DNA of 64,000 bases, from assembly GCA_913061235.1 (NCBI GenBank), contig CAJXTB010000001.1, positions 1-64,000 of the forward strand. The letters run 5' to 3'. The notes under the pieces were generated by a model, which worked only from the letters and a program-made list of their open reading frames with translations, was not told the DNA's origin and ran no database searches. The translations under genes and the position numbers were made by a program. Positions 7,685 through 16,232 of this stretch are shown piece after piece; positions within the stretch are counted from its first letter, which is position 1, and the number at the start of each line of letters is the position of its first letter. Origin of the DNA: an uncultured Pseudomonadota bacterium. GTDB taxonomy: Bacteria > Myxococcota_A > UBA796 > GCA-2862545.

Positions 7685-10189
7685 GTGCGCCGCGTAGCCA
7701 TGGCGCTTGTGTTGCTACTGACCGCTGCCACTCCGGCCGAGGACATGGCGAGCGGTGATGCGGCTTGGGACAGCCATGATGTCGCAGCGGCCATGACGCA
7801 GTGGTCGCTCGCCTTGCAGTCAGCTCGCGATGCCGAAGATTCAGAGCTCACCTTTGAGCTTCGTCTGCGCCTAGCCGCTGCACATCGGGAAGCGAACAAC
7901 TTGGACACCGCTAGTGCCCTACTCGACGCGGCAACGCTGACAGCGGACACAGACATTAAGCGAGCTCGGGTGTTCCTCGCCCGCGGCCTCGCTCAACGCC
8001 AGAGTGGCGACCTTGTACAAGCTATCCGCAGCATGACGACCGCGTTCGGTCTTGCCAAAGCAGGCGAGAACGCTCCGTTGGTCTCCATCATTGCCCACAA
8101 TGTCGGCGCGGCGCGGTTCGAGTCTGGCGACGTTGACGGCGCCCTACGGGCCTTTCAAACTTCACTCAAAATCAGTGACCCGGCTGGCGACGGCAACGGC
8201 GGGTACAGCACCTATGTCGAGCTGGCCAGAGTGCTCCTGCGACGCGGAACACTGGCTCAATCCCACACCGCTGCGACTCACGCGCTCGGAGGAGACGACG
8301 CCACTATCGCTGAAGCACGCGCGGTACTCGGGCGTATTGCCTTGGCCAACGGAGACCGTGCCAGCGCCACAGATCACTTATTGGCGGCCCTCACCACGGC
8401 ACGCGCACGCGCAGATGTTCCGCTACAGGCCTCCGTGCTGTCCTCCCTTGCCGGCATCGCGCTGGCAGATGGGAATCGGGCCACTGCACGTCAACAGTGG
8501 CAAGCAGCCGAGACGGCACTTCAAGAGACACGACAACCTCAAGCCGCTCGCAGCGTTGCCTTGGACCGTGCCAGCGCAATGGCTGACATCCCAGCCCTAC
8601 GTGACCTGTTGTCGAAGGCCATTGCTGACCACGACATGACCGCAGAAGCACGCGCGAGCCTGTACATCGCCGAGCACGACCGTTCCATGCCCCTCACGCT
8701 TCGCGCCGCCGAGCTTGCAGACCGCCTGTCCCTGATGGACGTCGGATGGAGAGCGGCGCACCTACGTGGCGAACTGCTCGTAGCGACGGGCTCACCAACA
8801 CAGGCCATCCCTTTCTTCGACGACGCCCTGTCTCGCGTGCAACGCCTGCGCTCCGCCGGGGCGGCAACGGATGCCGACCAGGACACCGGCCGGACCTCTC
8901 TCGCATCTGCACTCGTCGCCGCCGACAACCCGACGGCGGCGCTTGGTGTCGTTCTTCACACTCCGGATGAAGACCCCGCGGCTCACCTTGTGACCCAGAG
9001 CGCTGTGCTGTCCCAGCGACTCGCCACGGAGACCGACGCCGCACAACGAACACGCCTGGCCGGCATGCGGGTCGCCTTCGCCGAGGAGCTAGACCGGCTG
9101 CGCGCAAGCACCCCTGACCTGGACACCCGCACCCGAATCGCACCCGAGGAGCTGGAAGCGCTGCAGGCGGACTTGCCGACCGGCACGCTGGTGGTCGCAC
9201 CCATTCTCCTAGACGACGACGTGGTCATACTGACCCTGGCTCGTTCGGGTGTGACCGTGACACGTGTTCCCAGTGCAGGCGTGTCCCGGCGTATTGGGCG
9301 ACTCATGCGCGCTCTCAGAGCTGGCCTCATTGATGACGACGGGTGGGCGCAACAGCAAGGCGACACGCTCGGTGAGCTGCTTCTGACCCCCATCGCCAAC
9401 GAGCTCACGGGCATGGACACCCTCGTATTCGCCGTCAACGGTCCCTTCAGACAGCTTCCATTGTCCATTCTACGCTTTAATGGAGCTCCGATCAGCGAAA
9501 CCGCGAGTGTAGTAGCTGTCACCCACAGTGCCTCACTGATTACACGTGGACGCCGCAGCCAGGTCGCCGGCTCGGACCTGCTTCTCGTCGGCAACCCAGA
9601 CGGTACCCTGCCCGGTGCTTCTCGAGAGGTCGCACAGATTCACTCTCGCTTTCCCGAGTCCCGCGTCCTCATTGAGTCCGATGCCACTTTGCCTGCCGTG
9701 CGCGAAGCATCGCAGGGCCATCGCATTCTTCACCTCGCCACGCACGGCCGCATTGATCCCGAGGTTCCCGAGCGCTCCCACCTCGTCATGGCCGGCAACA
9801 CTCCCCTCACCTACAGAGAAATCCCAGGACTGGCTCCCTGGCTCACCCAGACCGACATCGTGGTTCTCTCGGCCTGTGAGTCGGGTGTGCCCGTCACCGC
9901 AACAGGCACAGGTGACGATGGTCGACTGGTCATCTCGATCGATGGTCTAGCGTCCCAGTTCAGGCGTGCCGGCGTAGATACGCTCGTGGCCAGCCTATGG
10001 AAAGTGGACGACGAAGCCACAACCGCCTTGATGGTTGCCCTGTACGCTGAGTTGGCCGAAGGAGCCGATATTCACAAGGCTCTCGCTTCTGCGCAGGCGA
10101 CGGTGCGCAACCAGCCACAATGGGAACATCCCTACTATTGGGCCGCATTCACCGTGGTCGGGGATTGGCGGACGGGCACTCTTCCGTGA
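7685..10189 (+). CDS. Secreted TPR-CHAT caspase-like protease
   Basis: The 834-residue protein opens with a signal-peptide-like segment (MRRVAMALVLLLTAATPAED). About 450 residues of TPR-type helical repeats follow, and a CHAT domain fills roughly the last 330. CHAT is a caspase-fold peptidase domain. The expected catalytic pair is visible as His687 in HLATHG and Cys731 in LSACESG, and the usual LWKVDDEAT segment and PYYWAAFTVVGDW end follow. Known CHAT proteases are activated by partner binding through their TPR part and cut specific targets. Export would put this one in the periplasm, which is unusual. It starts with GTG 3 bp after the CsgG-like gene. Both catalytic residues are present, so activity is plausible; the substrate is unknown. 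Confidence 0.85.
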   Translation: MRRVAMALVLLLTAATPAEDMASGDAAWDSHDVAAAMTQWSLALQSARDAEDSELTFELRLRLAAAHREANNLDTASALLDAATLTADTDIKRARVFLARGLAQRQSGDLVQAIRSMTTAFGLAKAGENAPLVSIIAHNVGAARFESGDVDGALRAFQTSLKISDPAGDGNGGYSTYVELARVLLRRGTLAQSHTAATHALGGDDATIAEARAVLGRIALANGDRASATDHLLAALTTARARADVPLQASVLSSLAGIALADGNRATARQQWQAAETALQETRQPQAARSVALDRASAMADIPALRDLLSKAIADHDMTAEARASLYIAEHDRSMPLTLRAAELADRLSLMDVGWRAAHLRGELLVATGSPTQAIPFFDDALSRVQRLRSAGAATDADQDTGRTSLASALVAADNPTAALGVVLHTPDEDPAAHLVTQSAVLSQRLATETDAAQRTRLAGMRVAFAEELDRLRASTPDLDTRTRIAPEELEALQADLPTGTLVVAPILLDDDVVILTLARSGVTVTRVPSAGVSRRIGRLMRALRAGLIDDDGWAQQQGDTLGELLLTPIANELTGMDTLVFAVNGPFRQLPLSILRFNGAPISETASVVAVTHSASLITRGRRSQVAGSDLLLVGNPDGTLPGASREVAQIHSRFPESRVLIESDATLPAVREASQGHRILHLATHGRIDPEVPERSHLVMAGNTPLTYREIPGLAPWLTQTDIVVLSACESGVPVTATGTGDDGRLVISIDGLASQFRRAGVDTLVASLWKVDDEATTALMVALYAELAEGADIHKALASAQATVRNQPQWEHPYYWAAFTVVGDWRTGTLP

Positions 10190-10220
10190 AATTGTTCGGA
10201 GAGGATCCGACACCGAGGGC

Positions 10221-10802
10221 ATGACACCAACGACCCGGCGCCCACTGCTACTCATCGACGAACACCAAGCGACCACTCGCTGCATCGAGCGGGCTATCGA
10301 TGGAATGGCTGAGGTCGTGCGCTGCCGCTTGTCCATGGCCCGCGCCTACCTGGCCCACGACAGCTATGCGGCCATCCTGCTCGCCATACCCGACGAGGGC
10401 TGGCTCTCTGTGGCACCGCTAGTCAGTGACCTGGCCAATGAGGGCTCCACGGTGGTCTTCTGTGCAGACGAGAGTGTCAGCGTTGCGCTCAATGTCGTCC
10501 GGTGGGGAGGCCAAGATGCGCTGGCTGGACGTGAACTGGTGGGAGCGCGCATACGACGAGTGGTCAGCTGTGCGATTGTCCGCGGCGATGAGCGCCACCT
10601 ACTGCGTGTCCGAGCCCGCACCGAGAAGCGGGCCGCCGTGCGAATCGTCGCCGCCGTGATTCGAGACGCCCTACAACCTGCAATGACCACATTGTCCCGA
10701 GCGCTGGAGCACCCGGACCGGCAAGACCGAGCAAACCGAGAAGCGCTGGGTGCACTTCGGGAAGTGATGCTCGACCTCGACGAAGCGGGCCTCGCTATCT
10801 AG
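10221..10802 (+). CDS. Degenerate receiver-like protein, hypothetical
   Basis: The 193-residue product starts like a response-regulator receiver (RRPLLLIDEHQ at residues 6-16) and shows the alternating strand/helix pattern. The segment where the phospho-acceptor Asp should sit reads ILLAIPDEG, and no Asp occupies the end of that strand. The C-terminal 60 residues are helical (AAVRIVAAVIRDALQPAMT and following), possibly a dimerisation stretch. It looks like a pseudo-receiver or a signalling adaptor in the cytoplasm. It follows the CHAT gene by 31 bp and probably ends that operon. Its stop codon overlaps the stop of the convergent LOG gene in the palindrome CTAG. Confidence 0.5.
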   Translation: MTPTTRRPLLLIDEHQATTRCIERAIDGMAEVVRCRLSMARAYLAHDSYAAILLAIPDEGWLSVAPLVSDLANEGSTVVFCADESVSVALNVVRWGGQDALAGRELVGARIRRVVSCAIVRGDERHLLRVRARTEKRAAVRIVAAVIRDALQPAMTTLSRALEHPDRQDRANREALGALREVMLDLDEAGLAI

Positions 10803-11407
10803 GCTTGAGGAAGGGCCTGGGTCTGCAATGTGTGGTCGATCCACTCAGCCAGCAACGGAATGTGGGCGGTGGCCAACGCGTCGAGCAGCTCCGAAGCGGA
10901 CGTAGACGACGTGATCAGGTCGCGGTGAACCGGACGAATGAACCCCTGGTCCGCGGCATGCGAGATCATGGTGAGCAATGGGTCGTAGAACCCGTCCACA
11001 TTCAGCACACCAACCGGCTTTAGGTGGTCGTTGAGCTGCGTCCAAGTGGTCACCTCAAACAGTTCCTCCAACGTTCCAAAACCGCCGGGCATCGCGACAA
11101 AGGCGTCAGAGAGATCCGCCATCATCGTCTTGCGCGCGTGCATGTCTGAGACCACACGAAGCTCGGTACAACCGGTGTGACCCAGCTCTAGATCCATGAG
11201 TTTCTCTGGAATCACGCCAATGACCTCACCACCAGCCTTCAGAGCTGCGTCCGCGACTTCGCCCATGAGTCCAACCCGGCCCCCGCCGTACACCAGGCCC
11301 ACTCCACGTTCCGCTAGGGTCCGCCCCATCTCCCGCGCTGCGGCAACAAAGACATCGTTTCCGCGGTTCGACCCGCAATACACACACACCCGTGAGAACG
11401 TCCTCAT
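10799..11407 (-). CDS. LOG family protein (cytokinin riboside 5'-monophosphate phosphoribohydrolase-like)
   Basis: The 202-residue protein is a TIGR00730/LOG member. It has VCVYCGSNRGN near the N terminus, YGGGRVGLMG, and the signature PGGFGTLEELFEV that forms the nucleotide site with its Glu. LOG enzymes split nucleoside monophosphates such as AMP or cytokinin ribotides into the free base and ribose 5-phosphate. In bacteria they are often mis-annotated as lysine decarboxylases. The ATG at 11407 gives the usual family start; the frame stays open upstream but without family-like sequence. It is divergent from the TetR gene, 70 bp away. Confidence 0.85.
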   Translation of the reverse strand: MRTFSRVCVYCGSNRGNDVFVAAAREMGRTLAERGVGLVYGGGRVGLMGEVADAALKAGGEVIGVIPEKLMDLELGHTGCTELRVVSDMHARKTMMADLSDAFVAMPGGFGTLEELFEVTTWTQLNDHLKPVGVLNVDGFYDPLLTMISHAADQGFIRPVHRDLITSSTSASELLDALATAHIPLLAEWIDHTLQTQALPQA

Positions 11408-11477
11408 CGAGGCCTCCAGAGACTTGCGCCCTCCTACTCCACTGGAGACACCTTGTGTCGTGCGATACGCCAACCGT

Positions 11478-12089
11478 ATGACACGCGGACCCGCCATGGC
11501 GCCAGATGAGCGCCGCATACAACTCCTAGCTGCCAGCCGAGAGGTATTCGGCCAGCGCGGGTACCACGGCACAAGCATCAGCCACATTGTGACCGCTGCG
11601 GGCGTGGCACGGGGCACGTTCTACAACTACTTCCCGAGTAAGCGGGCCGTCTTTCAAGCCGTGCTCGACGACATCATGGAGCAGGTCGAAGGCGCGGTTC
11701 ACCCCATGGACCCCACTCGTGACATCGCTGCGCAGGTCCGGGAGAACTTGGAGCGGCTCATCTTGACGCTGTCAGCACGCGAAGACCTTCCAAGGTTGCT
11801 GTTTGGCGAAGCCCTCGGCATCGACGAGGAGGGAGATGACGCGCTGCGGGGCTTCTACGCCACTGCGCTACACCGCATCGAGCACGCACTGATCTTGGGG
11901 CAACAATTTGGTGTGGTCCACAGCGGTGACCCCGTTCTGTGGTCGCGGTGTCTGCTCGGCCTCCTGAAAGAGCCGGCATTTCAGGCATCTCTACACAACG
12001 AGACCCTCGACGCTCATGCACTCGTAGAGGCCATCTTCGCCTTCTTGGCGCGAGGCGTTTTGGCAGGACCAGCTCCCAGCAACGTCTGA
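11478..12089 (+). CDS. TetR family transcriptional regulator
   Basis: The 203-residue product has a classical TetR N-terminal helix-turn-helix: AASREVFGQRGYHGTSISHI, then AAGVARGTFYNYFPSKRAVF. The C-terminal helical domain should bind an inducer and form the dimer. It lies directly upstream of a long acyl-CoA dehydrogenase gene, and the 80 bp between them hold a 17-bp perfect palindrome resembling operators of TetR-type fatty-acid regulators. I therefore infer that it represses that gene and responds to acyl-CoA. ATG codons at 11478 and 11496 are both possible starts; neither has a strong ribosome site. Confidence 0.85.
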   Translation: MTRGPAMAPDERRIQLLAASREVFGQRGYHGTSISHIVTAAGVARGTFYNYFPSKRAVFQAVLDDIMEQVEGAVHPMDPTRDIAAQVRENLERLILTLSAREDLPRLLFGEALGIDEEGDDALRGFYATALHRIEHALILGQQFGVVHSGDPVLWSRCLLGLLKEPAFQASLHNETLDAHALVEAIFAFLARGVLAGPAPSNV

Positions 12090-12120
12090 TGGCTTGCCCA
12101 TCCCAGAGGGTGCGGTATGC

Positions 12121-12151
12121 ATGAACCACCATTCAGTGAATGGTCATTCAT
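12121..12151. promoter_or_regulatory. Probable TetR operator upstream of the acyl-CoA dehydrogenase
   Basis: Positions 12128-12144 form a perfect palindrome, ACCATTCA-G-TGAATGGT. The symmetry extends outward to 12121-12151 with 13 of 15 bases matching in each arm. The right half also contains TGAATGGTCATTCA, close in shape to the TGAATGA...TCATTCA box of Bacillus FadR, a TetR-type regulator of fatty-acid degradation. It lies 39 bp after the TetR stop and 18 bp before the GTG start of the dehydrogenase, where a bound repressor would block transcription. Confidence 0.7.
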
Positions 12152-12169
12152 CTAGTTCTGGAGTGCCCC

Positions 12170-13984
12170 GTGAGTTCCACCTCATTCACCGCCGACCTCG
12201 AAGACATGTTCTTCGTCCTGTTCGACCAGCTCAACATCGACGAAGAGCTGACGAAGATCGAGCAGTATTCCGACTTTGACGAGGACACCTACCGCACGAT
12301 GGTCGAAGAAGCCTATCGGGTAGCGACCGACGTCTTAGATCCGATCAACGGCCCCGGCGACATCGAAGGCTGCCACTTCGACAACGAGACTGGCGTCACG
12401 ACCCCGAAGGGATTCAAGGCAGCATGGGATGCCTGCGTCGAAGGCGGTTGGGTTTCCGTCACCGCTCCACCCGACGCCGGTGGTATCGGCCTTCCCGCCG
12501 TCATGGCGTCCTGTGTCAGCGAGCTCTTCAGCGGTTCTGCCATGGCATTCACCATGTACATGGGACTGACCGCCGCTGCAGCGCGAATCGTCCATCAGTT
12601 CATGGGCAACTGGGACTTTGGCCCCATGGTCGCTGAGAAAATGTTCACCGGTGAATGGGGCGGCACCATGTGTCTCACCGAGGGCGGCGCCGGTTCGGAT
12701 GTTGGCGCCAACCGCTGCAAGGCAGCCCCGACCGACGAAGAAGGCATCTACCTTCTCGAAGGTGAGAAGATCTACATCTCCGGCGGCGACCAAGACCTCA
12801 CGGACAACATCATCCACCTCGTCCTCGCTCGCGTGCCGGGTGCACCCGCTGGAACCAAGGGCCTCGGGCTCTTCATGGTGCCCAAGTTCTTGTTCGATGG
12901 TGACGGCAACCAGGGCGAGCGCAACGACATTCGCGTTGCCGGCATTGAAGAGAAGATGGGCATCCACGGCTCCTCTACCTGCACCCTGGCCCTAGGCGCC
13001 GTGGGTCCGTGTAAGGGCTGGCTCATTGGCAGCGAGAGCGACGGCATTCGCATCATGTTCCAGATGATGAACGAAGCCCGTATCGGCGTCGGCACCCAGG
13101 GCCTCGCAGTCGGCAGTGCAGCTTTCCAATACGCACGTCACTACGTTCACGAGCGGGTTCAAGGCGCGGACCTCGACAAGTTCCGCGACGCAGACGCACC
13201 TCGCGTGCCCATCGTCGTCCACCCGGACGTTCGCCGCATGCTCATGAACATGAAGGTTCAGGTCGAAGCCATGCGCTCACTGTGCATGCGCATCGCTCAC
13301 CTGTTCGACCTCGCCGAACACCACCCAGACGAGTCTCTACGTGAAGGCTACATGAACCAGGTCGAGCTGCTCGTTCCGATTCTCAAGTCCCACTGTACCG
13401 ATGTTGGCTTCGAGGTCGCGGTGACCGGTGTTCAAGTCTACGGTGGCTACGGCTACACCGGCGAGTACCCCGTCGAGCAGCTGGTTCGCGACGGCAAGAT
13501 CATGTCCATCTACGAAGGAACCAACGGCATCCAAGCCATGGACCTCGTAGGCCGCAAGCTCCGCCAAAAGAATGGTGCACTCTTCATGGAGTGGATGGAG
13601 AAGGCGAACGCCCTGATGGCCGCCGCTGGAGAAATTGGCCTCGGAGACGAAGCCGCTCCAATCGCCAAGGCCATTCAGCATCTCGGTGCCACGGCCATGC
13701 ACTTGGGCGGACTCGGCATGCAAGGCAAGCTCGAAGACGCCATGCTTCAAGCCACACCCTTCCAGACCATGTTCGGTATCATCCAGCTCGGTATCGAGAC
13801 TGTCGACCAGGCCATCGTCGCAAAGAAGAAGATGGACGCCGAAGGTGAGACCGCATTCCTCAAGGGCAAGCTGCTGAACATGAAGTACTACGGGTCGCAG
13901 TTCATCCCGCTCGCCATTGCCCACGGCAAGGCCATCCAGTCCGGCGACAACACGCCAATGGACGAGTCCTTGTTCCAAGCGTAG
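12170..13984 (+). CDS. Acyl-CoA dehydrogenase, long (DmdC-like) type
   Basis: The 604-residue flavoprotein is of the long acyl-CoA dehydrogenase class, which includes methylmercaptopropionyl-CoA dehydrogenase (DmdC) and FadE-related enzymes. Visible marks are the FAD/substrate segment CLTEGGAGSDVGA, a helical C-terminal half with TGVQVYGGYGYTGEYPVEQL, and the catalytic base Glu in YEGTNGIQAMDLVGRKL. It oxidises an acyl-CoA to the 2,3-enoyl-CoA and passes electrons to ETF. I chose the GTG at 12170, with GGAG about 7 bp upstream, because an in-frame ATG at 12140 lies inside the operator. A strong terminator follows. The exact acyl substrate is unknown. Confidence 0.92.
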   Translation: MSSTSFTADLEDMFFVLFDQLNIDEELTKIEQYSDFDEDTYRTMVEEAYRVATDVLDPINGPGDIEGCHFDNETGVTTPKGFKAAWDACVEGGWVSVTAPPDAGGIGLPAVMASCVSELFSGSAMAFTMYMGLTAAAARIVHQFMGNWDFGPMVAEKMFTGEWGGTMCLTEGGAGSDVGANRCKAAPTDEEGIYLLEGEKIYISGGDQDLTDNIIHLVLARVPGAPAGTKGLGLFMVPKFLFDGDGNQGERNDIRVAGIEEKMGIHGSSTCTLALGAVGPCKGWLIGSESDGIRIMFQMMNEARIGVGTQGLAVGSAAFQYARHYVHERVQGADLDKFRDADAPRVPIVVHPDVRRMLMNMKVQVEAMRSLCMRIAHLFDLAEHHPDESLREGYMNQVELLVPILKSHCTDVGFEVAVTGVQVYGGYGYTGEYPVEQLVRDGKIMSIYEGTNGIQAMDLVGRKLRQKNGALFMEWMEKANALMAAAGEIGLGDEAAPIAKAIQHLGATAMHLGGLGMQGKLEDAMLQATPFQTMFGIIQLGIETVDQAIVAKKKMDAEGETAFLKGKLLNMKYYGSQFIPLAIAHGKAIQSGDNTPMDESLFQA

Positions 13985-14000
13985 CACTCGCTGGACACAC

Positions 14001-14040
14001 AACGGGGCGCTCTTCTTTGCGAAGGGCGCCCCGTTTTCTT
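14001..14040 (+). terminator. Rho-independent terminator
   Basis: A 15-bp stem with one G-T wobble (AACGGGGCGCTCTTC pairing with GAAGGGCGCCCCGTT) closes a 5-nt loop and runs into TTTTCTTT. It begins 16 bp after the acyl-CoA dehydrogenase stop. The A-poor opposite side makes it mainly a plus-strand terminator, though the stem may also slow the convergent NamZ-like gene. Confidence 0.93.
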
Positions 14041-14053
14041 TGGCCCCAAGGGC

Positions 14054-15235
14054 CTACATGTACAGCAGACAGCCCTGACGTTTCTCAAGGAATGCCTGAC
14101 GCGCAGGCTCCCAGCGATTCAGCAGCTCACGCAGGTCCGTCCGACCTTCGATGACCTCGCGAATGTCGGGTGAGCCAGACAGCAGGTCGATTGCAATGGG
14201 GGTGTCGACGAACTCGTAGGTCTCTGTGCGCCAGCCGAACGAAGCTGGGTCGCACGCGTAGGCGGCCTCCAGCGTCACGAGCCCAAGCAGCGTGCTGTTG
14301 AGCCGGTCACGGTCGGTGATGTGCAGTTCAACACCGCCACAGTTCTTGCCGGCGTGCTTTTGGAAGCCCGGCAGGAACGCAGCTGGCCGAAAGCGAACAC
14401 CCTCGAGGCCCGCTCTCGCAGCACTCGCCTCACACAAGCCCGCCATGCGCTGCGGGTCAATCCAAGGAGCGCCCACCAGGTGGAAGGGGCGTGTCGTGCC
14501 GCGGCCTTCCGACAAGTTGGTGCCTTCAATAAGACACATGCCTGGGTAGACCGTTGCGGTGTCCACCGTTGGCATGTTCGGGCTCGGGTACACCCAAGGC
14601 GCAGTCGTCTGGTCGAGCCACTGCTTTCGCTGCCAACCCGAGCACAACACGACCTCGACATTGCATTCGACGCCGCAGTGATTTTGGAAGTACCGGGCCA
14701 GTTCGGCCATGGTCATGCCATGTCGAATAGCCAGTGGAAAGGCCCCTACAAAGCTCTCAAAACCGGGAAGAACTGTGTTCCCCTCTACGTGCACGCCTGT
14801 AATCGGGTTTGGACGGTCCAACACGATGACCCGCGTGCCAACGCGCCCCGCCACCTGCATGATGAAGCCCAGCGTGGCTTGGTACGTGTAGAAGCGGGTC
14901 CCGATGTCTTGAATGTCGAACAGAATGACATCAAGATCCGAGATGACGGCGTCATCCGGATGGAGCGACTCGGCATTGTCCACATACAACGACACTACCG
15001 GCAAACCAGTCACCGGGTCCGTTGTCTCGTCGAGGCCGACCATGTCCTGAACCGTTGCCCGCACACCGTGTTCAGGCGCAAAGAGCCGAACAAGCTCTAC
15101 ACCCGCTTCGCGCAGCCGGTCGACCGCGTGACGGTACTCGGTGTCCACTGCGGTAGGGTTGCAGCAAAAGCCCACGCGCAATCCCTTGAGCATGCCTACA
15201 CGTTCAGCCAACAGTTCTTCAAGCCCAGTTTTCAT
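14054..15235 (-). CDS. DUF1343 protein, exo-beta-N-acetylmuramidase NamZ-like
   Basis: The 393-residue product matches the DUF1343/NamZ family: LRVGFCCNPTAVD near the start, LFAPEHGVR, DIQDIGTRFYTY, and DRPNPITG. Characterised NamZ proteins remove N-acetylmuramic acid from the non-reducing end of peptidoglycan fragments. Most relatives are exported, yet no signal peptide is visible at the chosen ATG (15235); the conserved part starts about 18 residues in, so this protein may act in the cytoplasm on recycled fragments. It converges on the acyl-CoA dehydrogenase gene and is divergent from a lipoprotein gene 59 bp away. Confidence 0.85.
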   Translation of the reverse strand: MKTGLEELLAERVGMLKGLRVGFCCNPTAVDTEYRHAVDRLREAGVELVRLFAPEHGVRATVQDMVGLDETTDPVTGLPVVSLYVDNAESLHPDDAVISDLDVILFDIQDIGTRFYTYQATLGFIMQVAGRVGTRVIVLDRPNPITGVHVEGNTVLPGFESFVGAFPLAIRHGMTMAELARYFQNHCGVECNVEVVLCSGWQRKQWLDQTTAPWVYPSPNMPTVDTATVYPGMCLIEGTNLSEGRGTTRPFHLVGAPWIDPQRMAGLCEASAARAGLEGVRFRPAAFLPGFQKHAGKNCGGVELHITDRDRLNSTLLGLVTLEAAYACDPASFGWRTETYEFVDTPIAIDLLSGSPDIREVIEGRTDLRELLNRWEPARQAFLEKRQGCLLYM

Positions 15236-15294
15236 CGCGCCTCCACAGCCGGTGTAGTCTCCCCACCACCACGCGCCACCCAGAAGCCATACCC

Positions 15295-16140
15295 ATGCTC
15301 CAGCAACTCCCCAAACTCTCGACTTGGCTCATCGCCGGACTGCTTTGGGCAGGGTGCTCGCCCTCCTCACCCCAGACCCAGAACATCATCATTGCCCCCC
15401 CCCCAGGGGCCGGGGCCCCACTCGGCACCGATACACCCGAGCTCGTTCCAACAACGATGTTTGTGTCCCGAGGCGCCATTCACATCACGGTCGTTGCGGA
15501 CGATGTGACGCACAGCCTACGCGGACCCCTTCTTCAAGGGGCGTTTCGAACAACAGACACAACCGGCTTCGGCGATGCCGTTGGCGAGTTCGACGTGATC
15601 TCCGAAGGGTGGCGCTGTGACGACTGTGAGGGCCTCATCCCGGTTGCGCAGGAGACCCTCTTTCCATCCGGAAGAGACCCCTATGCCCACGTGACGGTAG
15701 GGGCGGACGGCACCGGTATGTTGACCGTTGAGTGGACCAAGGACGACGCAACCATTCAGGGACGTTTCGCTTCGACCGTGACTGGCACTCCCCGGGACCT
15801 GACTCTCGAGCTCTCACAGGTCGCCGATGCCGACCTGTTCACTGTCGCGGACCAACGCGCGCTCGTCCGCTCCCTGGGAGTCCGCCGACTCCAAGAGGTA
15901 TCCATGTCAGTGGAGTTGCACCTGACCAACGACCCCGTGCGTGCCGGTGCTTCCGCGAGCATTCGCATCACAAGCCCGGTCAATGATGGAGATTCCAGGC
16001 CAATTTGGGAAGAATTCCCGACGACCAGTCGGAGTGCGGGCCGCGGAGATATTCGCATGCGAGGCGTCAACTCTGAGACCCGGGCCATCCTTGAGGGCGG
16101 AGAGTCCACGCCTGAGTTCGTCAACGAAACGGGGCGCTAG
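15295..16140 (+). CDS. Lipoprotein of unknown function
   Basis: The 281-residue product has a lipoprotein signal (LIAGLLWAGC, lipid-bearing Cys near residue 21), followed by a short Ser/Pro/Gln-rich linker. The body is beta-rich with no motif I recognise. A CDDC pair sits near residues 107-110, in a context similar to the CDTC of the FecR-like protein. Codons 34-37 contain a run of ten C residues, where slippage by one base would truncate the protein right after the anchor. Start is the ATG at 15295. It could belong with the NamZ-like gene in wall maintenance, but nothing proves that. Confidence 0.6.
   Translation: MLQQLPKLSTWLIAGLLWAGCSPSSPQTQNIIIAPPPGAGAPLGTDTPELVPTTMFVSRGAIHITVVADDVTHSLRGPLLQGAFRTTDTTGFGDAVGEFDVISEGWRCDDCEGLIPVAQETLFPSGRDPYAHVTVGADGTGMLTVEWTKDDATIQGRFASTVTGTPRDLTLELSQVADADLFTVADQRALVRSLGVRRLQEVSMSVELHLTNDPVRAGASASIRITSPVNDGDSRPIWEEFPTTSRSAGRGDIRMRGVNSETRAILEGGESTPEFVNETGR
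15395..15404. repeat. C10 homopolymer inside the lipoprotein gene
   Basis: Ten consecutive C residues encode the Ala-Pro-Pro-Pro stretch just after the lipobox region. Tracts of this length are prone to slipped-strand mispairing in many bacteria. Confidence 0.6.
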
Positions 16141-16232
16141 GCTGACTCAGCCGTCAGACCGATGACACGTTTCTCCGTAGCGGAAGAGGGGTGCGATGCC
16201 ATACACTTGACTTAGGCACTAGGGGTTGAGTC

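Noticed and set aside
14321-15508. A 395-codon frame antisense to the NamZ-like gene
   Set aside because: The opposite strand encodes clear DUF1343 motifs across this whole stretch; the frame is a high-GC shadow.
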